NCBI GenBank assembly: GCA_036250195.1 | Contig: JAVHZZ010000001.1 | Location: 379,822,907 to 379,886,906, forward strand | DNA: 64,000 nucleotides | Source: Mixophyes australis | Lineage: Eukaryota; Chordata; Amphibia; Anura; Limnodynastidae | Direction of reading: 5' to 3' | In this document: positions 12,801-25,089 of the stretch, piece after piece | Layout of the letters: every line of letters starts with the position of its first letter | Numbering within the stretch: the stretch's first letter is position 1 | The notes under the pieces: model-generated | Databases searched by the model: none | Told to the model about the DNA's origin: nothing | Seen by the model: only the letters and a program-made list of their open reading frames with translations | Program-made: the position numbers and the translations under genes

Positions 12801-13025
12801 TGGTTTCGAGGGCAATTCACAAATCGAGAATAAGTGTGAACCTATTTAGGGAATAGGCCATATTTGTGTATAGTTAAAGGCACTGCACATTTATACATTC
12901 TGCCATTCCTAAATGAGACTGATAGTCAATTTTTCCCTTCATTAAGTTTCCTCAGACTACATTTCATGTATGATGATTCATGGAAGTGCATGTGAATTCC
13001 ACAGGGTATTTGTTATCTCTCTTAT
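9829..13025. other. Long AT-rich non-coding stretch
   Basis: About 3.2 kb with only short chance frames and no recognisable protein motif. A small TTTA repeat occurs near 11,404-11,422. Nothing supports an exon or an RNA gene. Confidence 0.5.
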
Positions 13026-13056
13026 TACTTTTATTATTATTATTATTATTATTGAA
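13026..13056. repeat. (TTA)n microsatellite
   Basis: About ten tandem TTA/ATT triplets within AT-rich DNA. Confidence 0.85.
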
Positions 13057-13059
13057 TTT

Positions 13060-13584
13060 GCTGTATTGGCAAACTTGTATAAAAACCAAAATGTTTTAAA
13101 TACATAAACATATAATACACCATAGCGAAACTGAACAATAATCTGCCCTGAGGTTTATTAAGTTTGACTTAATTATCGAAATCCCCAAACTACTAAATGC
13201 TGTCTAAAAAAAAACTATAGACAAAGGGCCATTCAACAGGAAATCTCATCCTAATATAGAGACCTTAATAAAGAACCTCAAATTTAAAATGATGTGAATA
13301 ATCCTACCTTGGGTATTTTCCAAATTCATAATTATATGAACAAATATATGTTTGTGCTAAATTATTCATTAGGGTGGTTGATCTTATGAGTCATGCGCCT
13401 CATTATACTACATATACTGCTGGTATTTTACAGGATTTTTATTATATGGAAGCGTCTACATGTTTTCCTAATTGTCTATGTCTGAGAATGTCAAGGGTTC
13501 ATGATAAGTGTGCAATATGTGACACATACAACTCTTTTAAATGTATGGTCAACACGACTATTGATATACGTTGCGCACACATCA
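13060..13584. other. Non-coding stretch before the minisatellite
   Basis: About 520 bases, AT-rich. No feature was recognised beyond short chance frames. Confidence 0.45.
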
Positions 13585-14118
13585 GTTAGTTACACACACA
13601 CGTCAGTCAGTCTCATGCACATGAGTCAGTCAGTCAGTTACATGCACATCAGTCTGTCAGTCAGTTACACAAAAGTCAGTCAGTCTTATGCACATTAGTC
13701 AGTTACTGTACATACACATAAGTCAGCCAATCTCATGCATGTCAGTCAGCTTCACGTACGTCAGTCAGTCTCATGTCTGTCAGTCAGTCTCATGCATGTC
13801 AGTCACACACATGTCAGTCAGTTACAGACACGTTAGCCAGTCAGTTACACGAACACATCAGTTACACGCACATCAATCAGTCATTCTCACGCACATCAGT
13901 CAGTCATTTACATACACATCAGTCAGTCAGTTACATACACATCAGTCAGCCACTCACACTTACATCAGTCAGCCAGCCTCTTGTATGTCAGTTATTTAGC
14001 CTCACACACGTCAGTCACACATACATCAGTTAGTTTTTTACACATGTCAGTCAGTCAGTTACACACACATCAGATACACACATGTCAATCAGTCTCACGC
14101 ACATCAGTCAGTCATCCA
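13585..14118. repeat. Degenerate GTCAGT-based minisatellite
   Basis: About 530 bases built from loosely repeated units of roughly 20-34 bases. Each combines one or more GTCAGTCAGT blocks with a CACACGCACATCA or CATGCATGTCA block. Stops are rare because the unit lacks them, so long frames are open in more than one register. They encode Ser/His/Gln/Val-rich repeats with no protein family behind them. The array ends where L2 copy C begins. It is most likely a simple-sequence expansion and not coding. Confidence 0.85.
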
Positions 14119-16010
14119 CATCGCCCCACTTTCCGCTCTCCATTTCTCCTGTGCTCTCTGGAATTTCAGATCCATCTACCATATACTGCCCTTTATCCAT
14201 GACCTCTTATTCTCCAACTCTCTTAACCTTCTTTTCATCACAGAAACTTAACTTTCTTTTGCTGAAACTGCTCTCTCCTATGGGAGCCTCTCTTTCACCC
14301 ACTCAGTCAGACCTGATAACTGGCCAGGTGGAGGGGTGGGCAGCCTCCTATTCCCTATTGCACATTTTGTGTCTTCTCTCATGCCCTCCCTTTCATTCTC
14401 CTCATTTGAAGTAAACTCTATTTGTCTATTCTACCCCATCCATCCTTTTGTCTCAGTCATCTACTGCCTCCCTGATCCAACTTTCCAAATTCTTGATAAT
14501 TTTGCTGCCTGGCTTCCTCACTACCTCTCCCCAGGCCTCTCATTCATCATCCTAGGTGTTTAACAATCATTATCATCATCATTATAATTTATTTATATAG
14601 CGCCACTGATTCCGCAGTGCTGTACAGAGACCTCACTCACATCAGTCCCTGCCCCTTTGGGGCTTATAAACTAAATTCCCTAACACACACACACAGACTA
14701 GGGTTAATTTGTTAGCAACCAATAAACCTACCGGTATGTTTTCGGAGTGTGGGAGGAAACCGGAGCACCCGGAGGAAACCCACCAAACATGGGGAGAACA
14801 TACAAACTCCACACAGATAAGGCCATGGTCAGGAATTGAACTCATGACCTCAGTTCTGTAAGGCAGAAGTGCTAACCACTTAGCCACCTTGCTGCCCGTG
14901 ATTCATATCAACAACCGCAGAGACCCGGCATCCATCAAACTTCTTGGCCTTTCTCCCTCCTTTGGTCTCTAGGTCAGTCCCTTGGCCTTGTCTTCTCCCA
15001 CCAATGTGCTCTATTTAACTTCACCAACTCTCTCTTCCCACTCTCTGACCCCAATAGTCTCTCCTCTCTCTCCTCATCTCCTGCATTCCTCCCCACACCC
15101 AAATCTACCCTTTCTAGATGCAATCTTGATGCCCTTGCCCCTCACATACAATCTCTTGCCCAATTCTGTCTCTCCCAACTCCACAACATCACCCGTGTCA
15201 GACCCTTTATCTCCCAGGATGCCACCAAAGCTCTTATCCATTCACTGGTCATGTCTCATCTTGACGAGTGCAACCTTCTCTTTACTGGCTCCTTACTGTA
15301 TACTTAATGCTGCAGCTAGACTTATCTTCCTCTCTCACCACTCCACATCTGCCTCTCCTCTCTGCCAACTTTTTCATTGGCTCTCTTTACTTTACAGAAT
15401 TCTCTTCAAACTCCATGCCCTCACATACAAGGCCCTCTCCAACTCCACTCCACATCTCCCTCCAACATCATCTCCATCCAGTCCTTCAATTTTCCTCCCC
15501 TCTGGTAACCATATCTCAGTCCCTTATCAATGATTTCTCCCATGCTGCACCCCACCACTGTAACAATCTTCATAATCCTATCAGAGTATCCCCTAGCCTG
15601 TAAAAATTCAAAGGTCATTGAAAGCCCACTTGTTTAGAAAAACTTGCCAGTCTTCCACTTAACCATTTTACCATGTAGTATACATCACTCTCTTTCATCC
15701 TCCATCTCTCCCTCTTTCCTCTTGTTCTTATTATTTATAACTTTTGCACTCTTCCCATTGACTCCACTCCTCCATTGTCTTTGCATCTTTTTTGGTGGCT
15801 CTAAATCTGTTAGTTGCATTCATGCTAATGGGCACAGGTTTCAGTCTGCACTGAATATGCCCCTTGCAACCCAGTAGCTGTGTTGAGAGTTGTAGTGTTA
15901 TTTGTTTACTGTATTGTACTGTTATGCCATGTACTGTCTTGTTATTTTCCCACTGTACAGCACAATATAAATAAAGGTTAATAATAAAAAAAATTATAAT
16001 AATAATAACT
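14119..16010 (+). mobile_element. L2-like LINE copy C, internally deleted and split by a SINE
   Basis: The endonuclease N-terminal region is readable at about 14,195-14,270 (LLFSNSLNLLFIT, with ET following) and continues to VIYCLPDP and LSPGLSFIILG near 14,548. There the SINE (14,556-14,898) interrupts it. Endonuclease sequence resumes at about 14,900, followed directly by RT C-terminal text near 15,240-15,440 (MSHLDECN, LNAAARLIFLSHHSTSA). The catalytic RT core is therefore deleted. The 3' tail resembles GTACAGCACAATATAAATAAAGG and runs into a (TTA)n array. Confidence 0.82.
14556..14898 (-). mobile_element. tRNA-derived SINE with LINE-like 3' tail
   Basis: On the minus strand the element starts near 14,898 with GGTGGCTAAGTGGTTAGCA, which resembles an RNA polymerase III A box. 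About 45 bases later comes AGTTCAATTCC, a good B box. The body includes GGGTTTCCTCCGGGTGCTCC. The 3' end carries GGCGCTATATAAATAAA followed by an ATG/ATT-rich simple repeat, the same tail type as the L2-like LINEs here. This suggests mobilisation by L2 machinery. It sits inside the endonuclease region of L2 copy C. Confidence 0.8.
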
Positions 16011-16011
16011 T

Positions 16012-16014
16012 TTA

Positions 16015-16052
<38 letters not shown>
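16012..16052. repeat. (TTA)n microsatellite at LINE 3' end
   Basis: About twelve ATT triplets directly after the tail of L2 copy C, as expected for expansion of the LINE tail repeat. Confidence 0.85.
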
Positions 16053-16055
<3 letters not shown>

Positions 16056-17640
16056 ACAATATACTGACAATTTTCCTTGTTTGTCAATCCTTGATTAGAA
16101 TTCTCCTTACATCCGAATATACTATTGAAAAAAATAGCTGAGGCTGAGGAAGACTTTTTGATACCTTAAACCTTGATAAGTAAATATGAAGTCTTAATTG
16201 TGGTATGTGCACAAGTTTAATGGTTTAATTGTCCCTTGACATTTTAGCATTGGATGTCCCTGCTAATCATCTTTAAGCAAAGACAAAATAAAGCATTAAA
16301 AAACACAAATATGGTGTGATGATAGTCATAGTAGCAGTACCTTGTGCATATGTATGTTTTCTTAACAATCATCATCAATACTTAGTTAAAATATATGTAT
16401 ATTTATATTTGGAAGAATTATTTGGGTAATGTTTATTTTTCTTGTTTTCTTTCTTCATGTCTTTGGTTAACAATGGTGGTGAGATTTTTATATAGGGAAA
16501 GTGCAATAAACACTGATTATATTATTATATGTTGCAAGTGATGTGCACCATTTACTTTCTTTGCTACTATTTGAATGTTTTATTTTTATCTGTGCATATT
16601 ACAGTATGACACAAAATTTGGAAAGAAAAAATGCTTCTTGCACTCATGGACTTAATTCAATTATCACACAAGTTATCAGCATCTGGAAAAAGGATTGTGC
16701 TATCCTTTGTTGGAACCACAATAATTAATTATATATAAAATCCTAGTGGGTAAAATTGCAATATACATACATTTAATAATTTCCAACAATTCAAGAATAA
16801 AAAAAAGAAAAGAACAGATTTCAAAATAAAGATTAATTGAATGAAAGACTCCTTTAAACACTTATTTACCACTTCATTAAATCTAAAAAAAAATTTCAAT
16901 CTTTCCATTATCTTCATTTTAAAATCAGAGCAAAAAAAATTGCAGCAACTAGTTACTTTTAAGCCACAATTTGTTCAAATTGAGTCAATCCTATTTTGGG
17001 GATTTCATACAACCCTATTGGACTACCAAAATGAATTAAGGAACAGGGAGTTAGATGACATAAGGACTATGGTACTGTACTGAATGCTCAAAACTAAATG
17101 TTGAGTCAACTAGGTATTTATAAGTATGAATGCCGGATAGGTCAATGAGAATTTAAATTGACATAAAAGACGAAACACTGGAATAATAACATACATATAA
17201 TAAAAGCCTAAGGAAAGTATTATGTGGGTCACGTAAGTTGACGCAAGGGAATGAATATTTGACTTGAATGAATTACTCAGAAATAATGGAATGGAATGAA
17301 AGGCCAGGATGCAGAGAACTAAATGTCATAAGAACTATGGAGCAGTAACATATACTAATAAATTAATGACTGGTTAATGTGGTACTTAGAATGAATGAAA
17401 GATTGCCAATCTGGAGCTTGAGTAAAAAAAATTATGGGTTAGTTTTAAATAAAGTATGAGTTAACTAGATATTAAAATCAAGTTAGTCATACCTTAGAGG
17501 ACTGTGAGAATCAAACGGATGATAAGCATTGAAATAATGGCATGACTGTGACTCGAAGTGCAAATTTACTATTAAAAATAATAGATAAACTGAAAATATA
17601 TCAATAGCTGTTCAAATCGAATATATAAGAGAAAAGTTAG
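16053..17640. other. AT-rich non-coding stretch with weak internal similarity
   Basis: There are no open frames of note. Two segments about 270 bases apart (near 17,045 and 17,315) share an ACTAAATGTCATAAGAACTATGG-like text, suggesting an old diverged repeat. No family was recognised. Confidence 0.4.
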
Positions 17641-18560
17641 AATTTTAACCCTCAGTGCCTGTAATGATTGACTGACTGATTTGATACTCTAATGGTCTTC
17701 ACCAGAGGTCACAGCATGGAGACATAAATTTAACTGCCAGGATACCACTAGTCATGGCCCCCAAAGGAGTCTAACTAGTAGTCTTCGAATATCAGATAAA
17801 CACACTACCAAGTTGATGTTATGCACCCCACAATCAGCGAATGATAACCCCTATACAGAACCTATGGTGCCTTTCCCGAAACCACACTGTTCACTGATAC
17901 TCGGATGCCCCTGGACTTGATCCCAATAGTATATAGTTGTTAACAGACGTAAAGCTTTCCAATTGACACAAAAGAGGATAGTCAATTGGAAAGCCGGTTC
18001 AGAGGGCAGGAGAGGTACATGAGGTCAAAAACAGTAAGAGAGTTCAAAGGCAAAGATCCAACAGCAAGGTCCAGTAAACGAAGTCAATGTCAAACAGATA
18101 GAACAAGAATACTGGAACTAGCCAAGGTAAACCTTACACCAGCAATGCAATCAGCTGCTGGGTAATCATGTAAGCAGAAAGTGTTGACTGATTAGCTACT
18201 GGGTAGAAATCATGTGAGCAGAGATTGTTGGCTGCTCAGCTACCAGGTAGTGAGCAGTGATTAGTCTTGTAAGAGCTGATCAACTGCAATGTGAAATCCT
18301 TGGAAGCAGCTCAGGAAGTACGGTGTGAATGTTTGCTTTGCACATCCAGCACACAGAAACACAGAAACTCTGACATACAGCAGAATCTGGAATGGATTTG
18401 GAGCCAACAGAACAGTAAAAACATAACAGTTGAGAGGAAGTGGGAATCCTTGTACAAGACCAAGGTCTTGGGGCAGGCAGCAGAATCAAAAAACATGCTG
18501 AAGGTTTACCCAGTTTTTACATTTAACCCCAGTATAGGAATCTGATAAATTTTGCTGTTT
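17640..18560. repeat. Unclassified repeat-like block, possibly an old LTR
   Basis: Less AT-rich than its surroundings. Near 18,145-18,270 a phrase resembling GCTACTGGGTAGAAATCATGTGAGCAG recurs about three times at roughly 50-base spacing. A perfect 14-bp inverted repeat lies at 17,954-17,994. The texture resembles the minus-strand LTRs seen later in the window, including the short tandem array, but no TG...CA ends or target duplication were found. Confidence 0.35.
17954..17994. repeat. Perfect 14-bp inverted repeat (hairpin)
   Basis: GCTTTCCAATTGAC at 17,954-17,967 is exactly complementary to GTCAATTGGAAAGC at 17,981-17,994, separated by a 13-base loop. It could be the junction of two inverted element ends or a chance structure in an old repeat. 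Confidence 0.75.
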
Positions 18561-19248
18561 TTTCTTCAACCAAGTTGAATGCTAATTATTTTAATTTGCG
18601 ATTTCAGATTATCTCCTTTGCAATTACTTTTTATAATGCCATTAGAAATTCTGCGGTTGTTTATTAAATAAACATTTTGTCACTTTTACAAACTATTTTC
18701 TAGTTAATTTCTGAAGCTGCCTATATATTTCACTCACTTGCAAGACAAATTTAATTAACCGAAGCTGATCTTAAATGATTTCTAACTTTTACATAAGTTC
18801 CTGTAAATATAGCTTGTGAATGAAAAACTGTTTTGTTTTTTTTCCATTTTACTTTTCTTGCTGACTAGTGATCAATTACTCCTGAATTAATTGGCAGTAA
18901 ATTTAACCAACTCAGAACACATAACTGTATTAGATTTTTCATATTAATAGCTTTTTTCAGTTTACAAATATTTGCATTTTTTACTAAGATTTTGCAAGTG
19001 CTTAAGGCAAATATTATTACTTCTTATATTTAACAAGTGAATATTGACCTGCTGCTTACTTTTCACAAATCATTCTATCTATTTATATATTTTTTAAGAA
19101 TAATTTACAATACAAATCAAAAATATATTTTTTTATACAATGGGCAGTTTGCCATGATTTGTGCTAAAACTCTATATGGGACATAACATACAGATTCTTC
19201 CAACACCAATGCAATTTCTATTTTTAAACTCTAGGGTCCTTACAAGTT
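18561..19248. other. AT-rich non-coding stretch
   Basis: About 690 bases, very AT-rich. No feature was recognised. Confidence 0.5.
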
Positions 19249-19251
19249 TAG

Positions 19252-19427
19252 GGGGTAAATGTATCAAGCTGAGAGTTTTCCGGCGGGTTTGACAAACCAA
19301 TCTGAATCTAGCTATTATTTATTTAATACATTCTACAAAATGACAGCTAGAATCTGATTGGTTGCTATAGGCAACATCTCCACTTTTCAAACCCGCTGGA
19401 AAACTCTCAGCTTGATACATTTACCCC
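19252..19427. mobile_element. Small MITE, 176 bp, GGGGTAAATGTATCAAGC ends
   Basis: Terminal inverted repeats start GGGGTAAATGTATCAAGCTG and extend about 30 bases (GAGAGTTTTCC...GGAAAACTCTC). A TAG triplet flanks each side (19,249-19,251 and 19,428-19,430). The centre has TCTGATTGGTTGCTATAGGC. The same family recurs as damaged copies at 34,088-34,195 and 44,222-44,325. It is non-coding. The 3-bp duplication again suggests a PIF/Harbinger-like transposase, though the superfamily is inferred. Confidence 0.85.
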
Positions 19428-19430
19428 TAG

Positions 19431-20040
19431 GAGTTGAGTGAGACCTTCTCACTGGATATCAATATTCTGTCCTGTATTTAATTTCAGTCTTACAATTCTA
19501 AACTCTTCTTACTGTGAAACATAGAAGCATAACTGTTGAATTGGGTTGTACTGTACAGTACCGATGTATCAGCCTCATATGTAGCTCGCATCATGGCTAA
19601 AGTCAGCCAATTCACCAAGGAAAAATGCTTGTTGTAATACCACAGGCATAGGAAATGAACTATATGGACTGTGTGGTAATTATATGGTGAGTTTAATGTG
19701 AGCTGAATTTTTCTGTATTCTCCTTATTGGTATGAATATTGCTTTTTCATATTGTTACAAATAGTTTGGTAAAGTGGAATATGTTGTGTTTAAGCTTTAC
19801 AAATACAGTCGTACTCCTGGTAGAATACTGTGAAACCATATAATCCCGATACGTCATACACATCATTCCTTTTACTAATGATACATTTTGTAAGTATGTC
19901 TCAGCTATGTCTTGCATGTGAGTGTTTAACTTGTAATCTGTAATTAATTCTGTATTACTGCAGTGACCGGTGGCAGTGGTGGATGGTCAGAGAAGGTACA
20001 GCAATAGGAAACCAATGGATCAATGGTAAAATGACTATGT
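19431..20040. other. Non-coding stretch
   Basis: No recognisable coding or repeat feature was seen in these 600 bases. Confidence 0.45.
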
Positions 20041-20960
20041 GTTGCGGCTCAACCGCACATGCACATTATGTCAGTAATGTTGCGACATGAGAGGGGAAGG
20101 TTGTCACAGAGGGTGTTGCTCATTCGGAGTTCCATTATAGCAAAGGAGATGGAAGCAAGTCAAACAACACAGAGCGATATAAGAAGAAATTGCTGGACAG
20201 CTGCAAAGTAAAGAGAAAAGATAGCTGAAGAGGAAAGAAGAGAGATAGAAAAAAGCAGACTAAGGAGGAAGATTGCTGTAGTCAATTTTCCCGGTGAGAC
20301 TACCATTATTAAGATCACTGTCAACTAAAGTGTTAGGAATCATAGGCAGAGATATGAGGTAGTGTTGATAAATAACCAAAAGTGTATTACTAGAGGCAAA
20401 TTGTAGTACATGGCATAAAAGTACAGGTATGCAATACCAGGAATTCAGGATATGGAAAGTTTCAGTAAACATCTGAGGCAATTGCAGGTAGTAGCAACAG
20501 TTTATGTATCTTTCAGGAAATGTAACTTTCACTAAACAACTTCAGCAATGAAGATGGAAGCAACAGTGTTACACCAGATAAGATGAATCATGATACATGT
20601 ACTAAGCGTTCTGAATACAAAATCGTGTGATTTACACACAAATGCTGGAGACTGAGGTTATACAGGAATCAGGAGTGCGGATAGCTTAAACGGATGACAG
20701 TCCAAGCACTATAGAGATGGAATGCTGATGACATCGGATACTACTGAGATGAGCATGAAGATCCCCAGTACTAGATGTAAGAAGTCACATAGAGACTTTG
20801 CGCGACTGTGCACAGCAACCTGTAAGTAGCATACTGAAGGAAATTTGTTTTCTGCTCAGTGCATTACCAGTATGTTCCAGTATGCAATTCCTAAGCTCCT
20901 GTGACTACCAGTGTATTCACAGTGCTTGTGCTTCTGTATGCAATCCTTACCTCAATACAT
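20041..20960. repeat. Unclassified block, possible LTR or leader of a retroelement
   Basis: More GC than the flanks and free of stops over short distances only. The start contains GTTGCGGCTCAACCGCAC and then a purine-rich stretch (20,160-20,275). On the minus strand, text near 20,650-20,670 (CTGTATAACCTCAG) resembles the TATA-plus-R region of the LTRs seen further right. No terminal TG...CA or target duplication was established. Confidence 0.3.
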
Positions 20961-23360
20961 AGCATGTGATTTCAGTATTTAACAACCTGCAGTTTGGAGG
21001 GTAAAAAATCAAACCACATGCTATGTGTGGCAGTTTGCAAACACCTAAACCACATTTGGCTTCTGCAAAACCTCCAGAAAAATTGTGCAGCTTGTGCTCT
21101 CTGACCTTTCAGAACAGAAGGGAGACAATATTGACTTATTATAAAGGCAATAATTTATATACAGTATTAAGGAGGCAAAATTAATTTATACTTTTATTAA
21201 TTGGGCAAAATGAAGATATCACTTTCTTAATTTTTGATTATGTATAGTGGGACAACAATTAATATTTCATGATGGGGACATATTTATAGTGTACTTGTAT
21301 CCATCTATCACCATGAGCATTGGAAGGGATTCTTTACTGTAAGGGTGGTTAACTTGTGAAATTCCTTACCACATAAGATGGTGATAGCAAATTCTCTAAT
21401 GTAATTGAAAAATGAGTTGGATGTTTTTCTGTTTCGAAATATATATTATTTGGAGCTATAATTAGCAAGGAATTTTATAGCAGTGATTAAGACATAAAAT
21501 ATATACAATTACCACTTTTGGGGTCAGGAACAAATTTTTTCCCTCTGGGAAGCTAAATTTGCAATTGTTCTTGAATATCTATGGTTCAAAATAATTGAAA
21601 TTATAATTTATGACATGTTGGACTTCAAGTCTCTATAGGCATTCTGACAGTGTCATCATATTATTGTGCCCAGAACTTTTGTTTGGTTTGTTTAGAAGTT
21701 AAGGGGTCCATTTATTGAGACCCCTAATTTAAGCAGATTTTCAATCGTAGTGATCGGAAATCTTTTTTTAGGCAATGTGATGATACTAGGATGTTAGGAT
21801 AAGGACCCAGATAAAAGTCACAGATAAAGAGATAGAGGATCGATATACCCGTATCTTTATTTCAAAAGATGAATATGAAATGTAATCAATAGCCAATAAA
21901 GTGCTCACCACACTTCAAAAAACTTTCAATACCCCGCTAGTTCATTTAAATCTTAACCGCTATATATATGATTAGGCAATTCCTAATACAGACCAAGCTA
22001 TATAAAACCGTTTCCTGGCCAAGCCTGCACTGGTAGTCTAAGGTCAGCTGGTCTCGGTATTGGCCAGAATGGAAATGTGGGTTTGTAATGGGCAGGGATT
22101 AGGATTCTCCCTACATGTTGTTCTTCCCTGCAGTCCAAGAGTCCAGGGAAGAACAAAAGTGGTCAAACCTGATTAATGGGATTCCTAATCCCAGTTAATG
22201 GAGAGCAAAACCTCATTTTAACCCCTTGCTAGATTTAGGATATTGAAAGGATTGAAAGAGCTGCTAATTTCCTGTGTATGTGACGTGATGGCGGATGGAG
22301 ACCAGGAAATTTGAAAGTTATCACTTTGTGCATTCACAATACAAGTTAATATATCTGACTATATTTAAGAAACAGGGGGATACAAGTTCAAAAAACATGT
22401 TCAGATCAATGAGTCATTTAACCATCAAAAGTCCAATAATAAACGTGGACAAATTAATATACTAAAAAAAAATGTTTACTAATTAGAAAAAGAAAATAAT
22501 TAGATAGACTTTTTTAAAAAAGAAAAAATGCTTTATTTTTTATTTAAAATAGCCCTCCGCTGACTAACGCCATCCTAGCATGGCGTTAGCAATCTAAGTC
22601 ACTTTTACATATTTAGAGCTAATAAGTCAATCATTAAGTTAAATTGTTTAAACTAAATAATTATTTTCTTATCATTCATAATGTATTACTTATAATTGTA
22701 TTTACTTAAACAATGAATGTAAATAAAATGTGTTCTTCTTAACGGGAACGGCAGAACAATTTATGAATTGATATTTTAAGCTGTCCAAACTTTTAGAGCA
22801 TTAAAAGTCACTTTGGCTTTGACAGCAATTTAGTTTGCCTAAGGTAGATACACTGGATAACACTACTCATATTTTAATTAGGGAGGGGAAATATGGGCCA
22901 TTTAACAATGGCAAGATGCCAATCGATAGAAAACAGCTGTCATTATTTAATTCCATGAGTGCTCCTGGACAGCTAATGAACAAGCATACTGGAGCTTTTG
23001 GGCATACATCTGGCACCTCCTTAAGCATATCATTGTACAGATATGGGAACACTGCCAGTATATACTACAAAACTCATGGCACAGTTCCTTAATTTATTTC
23101 TAAAGATAGGAATGCCATATTGACAGCTAAAACAGATTAAAATTAAAATGTGAATTACAATGAAATTATTAAAAATGTATGTAGTGTTATGTCATTGCAC
23201 TTGACCATGAGATCATTTGCAAGGGGACGCATTAAAGCAATAATTTGTGATTTTCAGAAGGAAATCAATATATCTACAGTATATGAATTGATAAAGAAAA
23301 CAAAATATAGGCAAGAGTAAAATTGTTCAGCACAGATCAAATAAAAAAGCTCTGAATCTA
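20961..23360. other. AT-rich stretch with two hairpins and no gene
   Basis: Only short frames occur; an 85-codon one at 22,835-23,092 shows no family motif. Two perfect inverted repeats stand out. One is TTGTTCTTCCCTG (22,118-22,130) with its complement at 22,144-22,156. The other is CTAACGCCAT (22,564-22,573) with its complement at 22,580-22,589. GGGGTCCATTTATTGAGACCCC at about 21,708 is a further short inverted repeat of the kind seen at MITE ends. Confidence 0.45.
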
Positions 23361-23410
<50 letters not shown>

Positions 23411-23424
23411 TAATAATAATAATA
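23361..23424. repeat. (AAT)n microsatellite
   Basis: About twenty tandem AAT triplets with one GAT interruption. Confidence 0.9.
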
Positions 23425-24920
23425 TCAAACATTTCATCAAAATCAAAACTTTTAGAAAATATGAAGAAAAACATCAGAGGGAAATTAGATTTCCCAGGAA
23501 GTTTGTAAGTTAATGATTACATACTGTATAAACAGGCTCTGAAAATATCCTTAATTTGTGCACCCATTTGTAGTTGTGCACTTTGTCTGAACTCCAAATT
23601 CTCTGAACTTTTTGTATTTTGCCACTTTTAATTTCTGCACATTGTGGGATTTGGAGATGTGTATGAGATGTCGTAGCTTTTTATTTATAATACCTTGAAC
23701 TTCCCTGACAGTAACATCAGTCATGAAGTCACCCTGCTGAACATTACCAAAAGATGGAAGACACTAGTTCCTGGAATATATGCTTAGACATAGAAACTGG
23801 GACCCTGATATAATTTCCTGACCTAAACCGTCTATTTAATTAATCAAAGCTGAGGCAATCCCCATTCTGTGGTAGTCTGACTCAAACACACTTACTATAC
23901 TAAGCGGCAAAAGCTTTCAGTTCAACACACAGTCTTCACCGGGATAGCTGGTTGTTGCATGTGCTGTTCCGGCATGAGTTAAATGATAAATTGCTTATCA
24001 AATGCATTTCTTATTGTGACAAAATGTGGTGATAAGGGATGATAAGTAATGCCAGAAAATGTGTTGTTTAATAAGTAGACCTCTCTCTCTTTTCCCCCTA
24101 CTCTTCTCTCTCTCTCTCATACTACTATACTATTTATTTTCCCCTTCTGACCCCCTTTCCTTTCCTCTCTCACTCTATGTTTCTATTCCTTAAAGTCTTA
24201 AAAATCATATAAATATGCTGTCAAAACAGCATATTACATTTAGACAAATATTCCTTCAAATACTACTAATATAATTGACTAATCTTTAACATGTATATTT
24301 GTATATTTTGCACCAAAAATTGTAATAACTTTATGTTTATGCTGTATTACTCTCAATAAAAAACGAATGTATATATTTTTTAAATAAACAGGCATCCTTT
24401 TTTGCTTTTTATATTCTTAACTTATTATTTCAGTGTTAACCATAATAAATTTATAATTGATTATCAGATAAAATGAGCATTTCTTTAATAACTTATATGA
24501 CAATCCAAAATACTTACACTTCTAGAACAATACAATATTTGGCAAAATGATTAGAATATAATAAAATTGTAAGTTCAAGTATTTACAAATAGAACATACA
24601 TGTTTGAAAATAGAAAAGTATTGCATAACACTGAGCTATTATACTGCTCACAGTGGCCATCAGTATAACATTTAAGTGGTTGTTCCATTATAAGCTCATA
24701 TACTTAGTAATAAATATATTTGTCATAATAATGCTGACAACAGTGAATATTGACATGTTAATATTGCATGTTATTTTATTTTGTTAAAATACAACAACAG
24801 AAAAACCCAATCAGCTGCTACGGTGGTTACAGCACTCTTGTTATACAAATCTTCACAAGTACCCAATATACCTAACAAACCACCTTTTATACTCAAAACA
24901 TAACCAATCACAATGTAATG
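23425..24920. other. AT-rich non-coding stretch
   Basis: It contains a short CT-rich run (about 24,081-24,118, CTCTCTCT). Otherwise nothing was recognised. Confidence 0.45.
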
Positions 24921-24924
24921 TTAT

Positions 24925-25085
24925 TTTTATTGTTTATTTATAAAGCCAATATATTATACAGTGCTGTACATTTGAGTGGATCGTGATAAACACAACTACA
25001 TACATTGAAACAGAAGGTAATGATGGCCCTGCCCAAATGAGCTTACAATCTAAAAGGCATGAAGAACATTTAATACAAAATGTAA
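24925..25085 (-). mobile_element. 3' tail of an L2-like LINE or its SINE
   Basis: On the minus strand: TTAGATTGTAAGCTCATTTGGGCAGGGCC, then a GTACAGCACTGTATAATATATTGGC-like block, then TTTATAAATAAACAATAAA. This is the shared 3'-tail structure of the LINE copies in this window. Only the last ~160 bases are present, a typical 5'-truncated insertion. Confidence 0.7.
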
Positions 25086-25089
25086 TATA

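Noticed and set aside
13501..14202. Overlapping open frames of 65-110 codons encoding Ser/His/Gln-rich repeats
   Set aside because: They are readings of the GTCAGT minisatellite and the start of L2 copy C. No register is preferred and no family matches.
14642..14887. 81-codon minus-strand frame
   Set aside because: It is the body of the tRNA-derived SINE, including its A and B boxes.
22835..23092. 85-codon plus-strand frame, possible small exon or peptide
   Set aside because: No motif, no splice signals that fit, no repeat of the frame elsewhere; a frame of this length is expected by chance.
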